DNA from: Shinisaurus crocodilurus
Lineage: Eukaryota; Chordata; Lepidosauria; Squamata; Shinisauridae
Assembly (NCBI GenBank): GCA_021292165.1
Contig: CM037880.1
Location: 30,473,636-30,537,635 of the forward strand
DNA length: 64,000 nucleotides
Reading direction: 5' to 3'
Part shown: positions 52,701 through 61,700 of the stretch, in pieces
Position numbering within the stretch: position 1 is the stretch's first letter
How the letters are laid out: each line of letters opens with the position of its first letter
The notes under the pieces: model-generated
Database searches by the model: none
Told to the model about the DNA's origin: nothing
Seen by the model: only the letters and a program-made list of their open reading frames with translations
Made by a program: the position numbers and the translations under genes

Positions 52701-55700
52701 TGATTCTTAAAGCATTATTGCTGCCCTCTCTTCCTAAGTGGCTTAACTCAGTAAACTGTCTACATTGCCATACATTTCCTCTTCTTTCCCTTTGGAAAAA
52801 TCCGCTGGACAAAATAGAAACACGTGAGAATGCAGTCTTCAGCACCATCCCCTCACAGATCATAAATTTTCAAGTATCAGGTCACTTTGAATGTCTGCAC
52901 TACCACCACCAGATTGTCCCCAGGGGAAGATTGGGAACTGGGCTCTAACACTACAATCACCCCTTCCCACAGGGAGAAGTAAAGAATCCAAACTGCAGGG
53001 ATATCCTGCAGTTATTTGAACATACTGTAGTATTCTTCCTGTCCCTGAAAGTGCAACCAGCTCCTGGTGTCAAGTAAGGTTCCATGGTCAAATAACCATG
53101 GAACCTCCCATTCAATTGTTTTCTTCCTCCTGCAATGATGGAAGCAAGGAAAGATGAACATATTCTCTCAAGGCCAGCTCCAGAGTCAATCCCAAGGGAG
53201 AAACCACACAACAGGCCCCGTGTCACAGTGAACCTCCCTGATCAAGAGCAGAACTCATCTTGCAAATAGCCTAGAAATAAGGAGACCAAAAAGAGGAGAC
53301 AGCACACACTTGACCATATCTGTCTAGACTCTAAAGCATGCTTTAAGGAACCTTAAAGAGGGACCCCAAGAATAAAGCAGCCCATCAAAACAAAGAGGAG
53401 AGTCAGAAATAAGCTTGCTGACTTCCTAGTGGCTCTTCTTCACATTTTGCAACAATTTTTCCTAAAGAATGAATAGTTATTTTCTTCTCCTAGAAGTACC
53501 TGTCCGGTTTAAGAGATGTGTTGAAGAACACTGTAGATTTGGAACAAAACAGTTTATATATGACAAGTTCTAAGACTACAGATGTCACTATCTAGCCACA
53601 TTGCTGGGATCACCCATTTCACGGGAAAGGAGCCACTGCAATGCACCCAGAAGAATGGGGGGAGGGAGAGCTGTTAACATTGCAATGAGTAGGAATAAAC
53701 AGGAGCAAGATAAAATATGGTAAGAGAATAATATCTGGCCCCTGCTTCAGCAATCTGACTCACTGGAGAATTTATTTATTTATTTATTATATTTATACCC
53801 CGCCTTTTTTCCTTCAAGGAACCCAAGGCGGCTTACATAATGTGCCAAAATCAAAATGGGCTGAATTTCCACCCAGACATATGAAATCCTAATGCCAGTA
53901 CAAGGCCAAGTAGTTCAGGGAGCCACAAGCACACTGAAACACCTGTGGAAACACATAACATTGAATACAGCTACCACCTCCAATAGAATTAAACTTTCAT
54001 GACCCAATGTATTTGCTCCAAAACCCATGAAACGGCCACTGTGCTTAGAAGAAAGCTGACAACAAGGGTAGCCCACTAAGTTCTCTCTCATCTCTTATTA
54101 AACCAATCTGTTAAGTAAACCTGGCCAACATATTTTGATGCATTGCCTGTCAAAGGCTAAGCATTCTCATAGAGCTATGCATGACTACGGCAGTGCCAAA
54201 AGGGAAAGCACTATTTACACACCCTCCAAACACTGCCATATCGTAGCATAAAAAGAGGTCACAGGGGAAAGCTCTACCTTTGAGTTCAACAGCAAAGGAG
54301 GTCTAAATCTGGAAGATGACAGGTAAATCCTGAAGTAGTGACTTAATAATCAGATTCTCAAATCACGCTAAACTATACATGCATGAGCAAGAATGAGGTG
54401 CAATGAGCCTTGGGCTCAGGCATGTTTCCCCTCCTTTCTTCATGCAGCTGACGAGGAGGAGTTCAGAAAATTTTCCTTCTGCTTTAATTAACCACAGCTC
54501 CCCATATCATCCAAACTGGGAACTGTGATTAACATTAACTATGGTTATTTAAACAAGCCAGCTTCAGAAACTACCATATGAATGTTGGTTTGTTTTAATG
54601 GTTGTACAGGAGGGAGTGCATAAACCCAAGGCTTGCTGAGACTCATTTCTACTCATGCATCATGCTAAGCTGTGGTTTAGCGTGACATGCAAATGCAAAC
54701 AATTAGTAAAGACTGAATTAGTTGCCTCCAAGTAATGATAGCTCAGTGCTATATTTTTGAAGAAAGTCTCAGGCACTAATCTGCCATCAGTGTAGATAGG
54801 ATAAGTTGCCTTTTACTTCTTTTAGAACACTTTCCATTTGATCTCTTAACTTCTCAGTATCTCATGCCTAATTTCAGTGCTCAACTCCAAATAAACTTCC
54901 TTTTTACAGCATTTCCAATAAAGCACTATCCAAATGAACTTGAGTCTGGAGCTGGAATCCTCTGGACCTGAAATCAGTACTCCAGAGCAGTCCATGTGTC
55001 GAAGCCAGAGAGTTTCAAGCAGTATGCAGGGTCAACCAAATGTGCATCTCAGGTTTCCTGTGTACGTTCCAAAATCAGAAACCACAAAAAGCACCATGAA
55101 AGCAGCTTCCCATGTTTCCAAATTGGTGGAGTACTTTGGTGTCTGGCTTCTTCCTCACCCTATAGCAGAGAGTCAAACTGGACACTGGAATCCCACCCGC
55201 AAGCTCCTCAGTCATCCTTTCCCCCTGTTCAGCACAGAGAGGTGGAAGATACAGCTATGGAGCATGCAGTAGGGTGGCTGTTAGTCTCTGAGCAGTGGTC
55301 AAAGACCCACCTGTTCTCTCTGCACTTTCAGGTTAAAACTAGAAGAAAGGAAAAAATCCAGACAAAGAAAGGAAAATTGGGTTCCTACAGACCTCCAGCT
55401 GGTTTACATCCACTGTTAACTAGTGAATGAGAAAATTTCACCCCCTGCTAAAGATAACACATTTTGAGCAATGCTACTGAGCCCTAGAACATTATAACAA
55501 GCATGCATGCAAGTATTACACGCCAACGTGAACTTACCACTCTAGCTGCTCTTTCCTGAGATTCACATTTTCTACAAAACCAAGGTCCAGTGGGTACTTG
55601 TACAATTCCATAGCATGCTATTTTGGGAGAGAAGAGCAAAATAATCATATTATTATTACAAGCAAATATTATATACAAAAGTTCTAGTATATACCCTAAG

Positions 55701-58700
55701 TATAGCACAGGCTAGTGGCTATATAACCTATGGTGTGATTTATTTATGTTTATTATGTTGAGACTGAGGAACAGTCAAGTGAATATACTGAAGAACATCT
55801 TACTGATGTCTGTAAGTGCCTTCTGACAAGTGTGTTCACAACTGAAACCTAAATAAGTTTGGGTGCAATCCATATCCTATTGAGAACAATGGCAGAACCA
55901 CCCTTGATTTTAATTACACCAGTTGGATTTTACTTGTGTTGGAAAGAGCCAGTGTGGTGTAGTGGTTAGAGTGTTTGACTGGGACCCGGGAGATCCGGGT
56001 TCTAGTCCCTGCTTGGCCATGAAACTCACTGGGTGACTTTGGGCCAGTCACTGACTCTCAGCCTAACCTACCTCACAGGGTTGTTGTGAGGATAAAATGG
56101 AGAGGAGGAGGATTATGTAAGCCGCCTTGGATTCCTTGCAGGAAAAAAGGCGGGGTATAAATATAATAAAAAATAAATAAATAAGAAAAACATGGTATAA
56201 AACAGCTTTTCATAGAAGAACGAGTCATTTTTGCCCTCAAAAGTCTGTCTTATTCTAATCAGTTCTCTTGTTATCTATGAATACTACAGCAGAGCATATG
56301 TTCAGCATTACCACAAAAGAAGACCACAACATACTAGGGGTGCAGTCTTGAACCTGAATCCTTGACTCTAGTTTTCCTGGGATTAAGCCTCCAAAGTCAG
56401 ACCAAAATCTTTGCCTTAACAGTACTTCACCTGACCTTACTTACTCAAGCTCTTCTTGCCCATGCTTGCCTGCCTCTAGCTATGCCTTTTACTCATTCCA
56501 CAGTTCCTGCTCCCAGCTCCTCTGAATAGTCTACCAACTGCGACTTTGACTACTCACAGTTCTGGCTTTGGTTCTTCTTTTGCACTGTCTCCTGAATTCT
56601 GTTTCAATTTATTTTTTTGCCTTGGACTATTTTCCAGACATTGTGATCCTGCTAAACTCTCTTGTCTACTCTTGCTGGCTCATTCCATGGCTCTTCAAAA
56701 GCTCCTGTTTGGGACCTTTCAGAGTTAGAGCTCTGGCTGAATATGCAATAAATTTATTATCAGGAAGACCAACAAAACATACATCCCTAACAACCTTCCA
56801 ACTAATTGCTGAGGCCTTGACCACCTACCACAGTACTTTGCCCTCACTGCCATACAGTCTTTAGGCCAGAATCCCACACTGGGAAGTGTGCCACGGGGCA
56901 GGCTTTATGATCTTAAAAGGCCAGAGATGCAGCTGTGCTGGCCAGAAAATGTTATTTCTGATTCCAAGAAATAGCATGATGGGTCAACAGGGGACAAAGG
57001 AGAGAAAGGTAGGTGTTGTCACACATATAAATTGAACATTTTTAGTCTGTATCATGGCTGCCCATTCAGGCATGTAACTTTACACTCTTTTGTGGTCTCA
57101 TCATGATCTATGAAACTTTAGAAACCATTACTGTATCTACATTAGGTACTTAGTCTGGAGCTCAAAACAAGCACATATACATGCACACAATAACTTAGAT
57201 CAACATTTGTCAATGCTGCTTATACCTTTTAGACTTGCTTATGCCTCAAGTGTTTGATCTTATATGATTTAGGTTGAAATGCTGCATGTGTGAAAGTCTC
57301 TCTGAAATATGTGTGTCACAAGTATGACTGAATTTAGGAATTAGTGTAGTGGAGACAATTATGTATACAGAGCAACTGGCCCAGGGCTTTATAGTCCAGA
57401 ATTCATAGAATCATAGAATAGTAGAGTTGGAAGGGGTCTACAAGGCCATCAAGTCCAACCCCCTGCTCAATGCAGGAACCCAAGTCAAAGCATCCCTGAC
57501 AGATGGCTGTCCAGCTGCACTCTGAATGCCTCCAGTGTGGGAGAGCCCACTACCTCCCTAGGTAGTTGGTTCATAGATTTCATAGATTTTTATAGAGTTG
57601 GAAGGAGCCTACAAGGCTATCGAGTCCAACCCCCTGCTCAATGCAGGAAACTAGAGGAGGGGTCTCCCATCCAAGTAATAACCAGGCCTGACCCTGCTTA
57701 GCTTTCCACACTCAGACAAGCTGAGCCAGCGTAAGCCACAGGCCTGTCTCCATTGACGTATTGCTCTAACAGTCAGGAAATTTTTTCAGATGTCCAGGTG
57801 GAATCTGGCTTCCTGTAGCTTGTTGTAGAAATATTAAACTGCGCCATAAACACTTCAAAATGGCGCCGATGTCCGGAAGCTGGAAAGCCCCGACACCCAA
57901 GGCAGATACAGGGGCTAGCAACAGACAGAAGCCCCAATCAGGTTGTAGTAAAACAGGGCACAAGTAAGGCTTGCCCAGTAACACGCAAGCGCAGTAGAAA
58001 GAAGTATTTTGCTTATCTAACCCTTGCCCAGGCGGGGCAAGACTCTTCCTATCTGGTCAGTCCTGTGAAGAATTGCCTTGAGTGCACTCAATACAGCTTT
58101 GGAACCAAAGTCTCGCCTCTGTCTTCTTTGGCTGCCGTAGTCCGGTTGGACCAAACCTAGATACCAAAGGACCACTGTTAGTGTCCAGCTTACAACAAGC
58201 TTGAGCCCATTATTTCATGTCCTGCAATCTAGAATGATTGAGAAGAGATCCTGGGCCTCCTCTGTGTGACAACCTTTCAAGTAGTTGAAGAGTGCTATCA
58301 TATCTCCCCTCAGTCTTCTCTTTTGAAGGCTAAACATGCCAAGTTCTTTCAATCTTTCTTCATAGGGCTTTGTTTCCAGTCCCCTAATCATCTTTGTTGC
58401 CCTCCTCTGAACCCTTTCCAGTTTGTCTACATCCTTCTTAAAATGTAGTGCCCAGAACTGGACACAGTACTCAAGATGAGGCCTAACCAGTGCTGAGTAG
58501 AGGGGAACTAGTACTTCCTGCGATTTGGAAGCTATACTTCTATTAATGCAGCCCAAAATAGCATTTGCCTTTTTTGCAGCCAAATCACACTGCTGGCTCA
58601 TATTCATATTCCAAGATCCTTCTCACTTGTAGTATTGTTGAGCCAAGTATCCCACATCCTGTAACTGTGCATTTGGTTTCTTTTTCCTAGGTGCAGCACT

Positions 58701-61700
58701 TGGCATTTATCCCTATTAAATTTCATTCTGTTGTTTTCAGCCACCTTAAAGCTACACAAGCTGGACATGAATTGTAAGTGTGTAACAAACCACTTACACT
58801 GTAAGTATGGATCATATAGAAGTCTAATTTAGCTGTCAGCATTAATGCAACATATCATCCCTAAAATCAGGTAGCATGAGTGATACAGCACAGAGTTCAA
58901 TCCTAAGCATATTTACTCAGCAGTTAAGTCACACTGAATTCAACTGGACTCACTCCCAGATGGATATACATAAGACTGCAGCCTTAGTATAAACAGTGTC
59001 TCTATTTGCCACCCTAACCAACCATGACCATTTCTGTTCATCAGCTTGCACACACAAAAATGCATTTTAGGAGGGACCACCTCATTTATGGGGTTAGATC
59101 CCTTATAGCAATTCCATACATATCTACTCAGACGTAAGTCCCACTGATTTCCATGGGACTCCCACATAAGCAAGTATAGGATTGCAGCCTAAGGTATTTT
59201 CTTAAAGTTACAGTTAGGATATGCACTTAAACTAATAAAACTCTTGTGTACAACAGGAACCTTTTCTTAAACACATCCTAAAATTACTCCTAACAACTAG
59301 CACAACTGATTTTAGAGTTGTTATGGGAGCATGCCCTAAAAGGTGCTGTCAGGTTACAATAGCTCAATAGGAACCCTATAGCTCAAGATAACTAACCAGG
59401 TTAACACTACAGAAATAAGAATGGAAGTTAGCTCAAGCTACAGGAAGCCAGATTCCACCTGGACATCAGGAAGGGTCTAGAAAAGACAGATATTGTGCAA
59501 AAACATAACTTAACTTTCATTACAAAAGCCAATTATGTTCTATTCTGGCCATGCCTCTCCTTTCCTTACCTACAAGAAAAAATATATGCATACTCATACT
59601 CACCAGTGCTATGACACCATCAGATGCCATGCTTAGCCTCAGTGCCTTGGGCTGCATTTATTTTTTATTTATTATATTTATACCCCGCCTTGTTTCCTTC
59701 AAGGAACCCAAGGCGGCTTACATAATCCTCCTCCTCTCCATTTTATCCTCACAACAACCCTGTGAGGTAGGTTAGGCTGAGAGTTAGTGACTGGCCCAAA
59801 GTCACCCAGTGAGTTTCATGGCAGAGCGGGGACTAGAACCCGGATCTCCCGAGTCCCAGACCAACACTCTCACTACTACACCACACTGGCTTTCACCACA
59901 CTGGCATTCACATGAACACATTTTTTAGAGTTATTCAGCAGGAGGAAACTTATTTCTGTACTGTACACATCCTCTGTGTATACAAGTACATTCATGTGAA
60001 GATTATTCTGGGTTCCTGTCTTTTTAAGATGTCATCCCACAACAGTATTGCAGATCTACAAGAGTCTCGCTAGCATTTCAAATTCCGTTACATAGAGCGC
60101 TGTCATGGAAGACTGGAGAACTGAAAGAATGACAGCTGCTCCCCACTGCTGTCACTGCTCCCTCCATCCAAGTCCCTTGAGGAAACAACTACTATTGGAA
60201 GAGTAGCTGATTTTCTCCATTAATCTCTAGCTCCTTCAACAGGATGCTTGGTACACAGGGAATCTCTAATAAGAGTTGAAAGGAAGGGGACACATGCAAC
60301 CATATACAAAACTTCCTAGCGAAATATAATGAAAATAGTATTTATTTTGCCCACAAAATATGTTTAATTTACATAAGGGAGACGCAGAGTCTTACTGAGA
60401 ATTTGGAGACCAATACAGTGGTATATAAATTTAGAATAAAGTAAACAGACACCTGTAACTATTTTCCTAAGGATGCAACCACATGTTCAGTTACTTGGGA
60501 GTAAGTTTCAGTGAACTCAATGGGGCTTACTTTGAGAAAACATGCATAGGATCAAGCTGTGTGCTGCTTCTTTCAGTATCAAACATGCATTTGTGGTTAA
60601 AGGCATGTCACAAATACACTTATCAATTCTGGGTTCACAAGAATACCTTTACCCTCCTGTATGCCTCACTATTCTCCCCATTTCAATTGGAATTTTTGAA
60701 TTGTTTCCTAGTTGCCATGCTCAGACTATGTTGCAAAGATCTTGCAAACTCCCAACTTTATCACAATCAACTCAAAAGGAAAAAGAGCTAGATTAGATGC
60801 ATGTGTAGCACAGATGCTACAGTCTCTCACTTGCATCAAACACCAAGACTTACACCAAATATAGTTAACCACTCTCAATTTACTTAATACTGAGAAATCT
60901 ACCAACAAGACAAATTTAGCTTATACCTAAACAAAGGCTTTTTTGCACAATCCAATATTCATTCAGGAAAAGGAAGGGGCACACCTACACAACATTTTGT
61001 GACAGGTCACCATTTGCACTCCATTTCCTGGTTTTGTACTTTTAAAAATGCACAGGCTTTTGTAAAATTGGTGTGAAAATTGGTCTCACATTGCTCATAA
61101 TTTTGGCAATGAGCTATTGCTCCTCTTTCACTATCAGAGCCTTTTACTGTTGAATGTGTACTATTTCCCCTCCCACCTCATTCAGCATACTGCAGCAAAT
61201 GCAGACATGTACAGTGGCAAGTGCACAAATTTAACGTAACACAGGGCAGATCGACTAGTTCCACAAGTAATATTAAGCACAAGAAGGGTGCGAGTGTAGA
61301 CACACACACCCTTGGAAAAACAGTACTGAATTTTTTTTGAGGAAAGAAACCCACAAATTCACATGGATGCAATGATAGTTCATTTCAACCTCCAGGGCTC
61401 ACTCTGACCAGTGGGTTGCTTTTTTTAAAAAAACCTGTATCCCCTGGACTTTTTGTACTATCACGCACATACTTCGAATTACAACTGGAACAGCAACTTA
61501 TTCCGGAAGCGAAGGAAACTCACACAGGACACCAAGACAAGCAGATACACACTGTGCTCATTATGGAAAGCAAAACAGCAATACAGCCACTCAGCTGGGC
61601 ACCAGCCAACTGCTCTCCCTCCACTAATCCAAACAAATCTACCATCAAAGGCCAAGCAATTTTACAGTGCCCCTCCTCCACCACCACACCACAAACAGGA

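Larger units (their letters stand above)
49671..55537 (-). other. MLLT10 intron 2
   Basis: 5,867 bp. Repeats are listed separately. I recognise nothing in 49700-50840, 52340-53760, 53850-54360 or 54690-55530. Confidence 0.85.
57403..58742 (-). mobile_element. CR1 LINE 3' end with two nested insertions
   Basis: The 3' terminus at the left has the CR1-type repeat (catagaatcatagaatag). Reading right to left, the RT C-terminus (58607-58215) is open for 130 codons: [57 protein letters not shown]. The element is 5'-truncated near 58742 and has a small internal deletion near 58605. It is split by a 5S-derived SINE (57578-57743) and a solo LTR (57821-58197). Confidence 0.9.
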
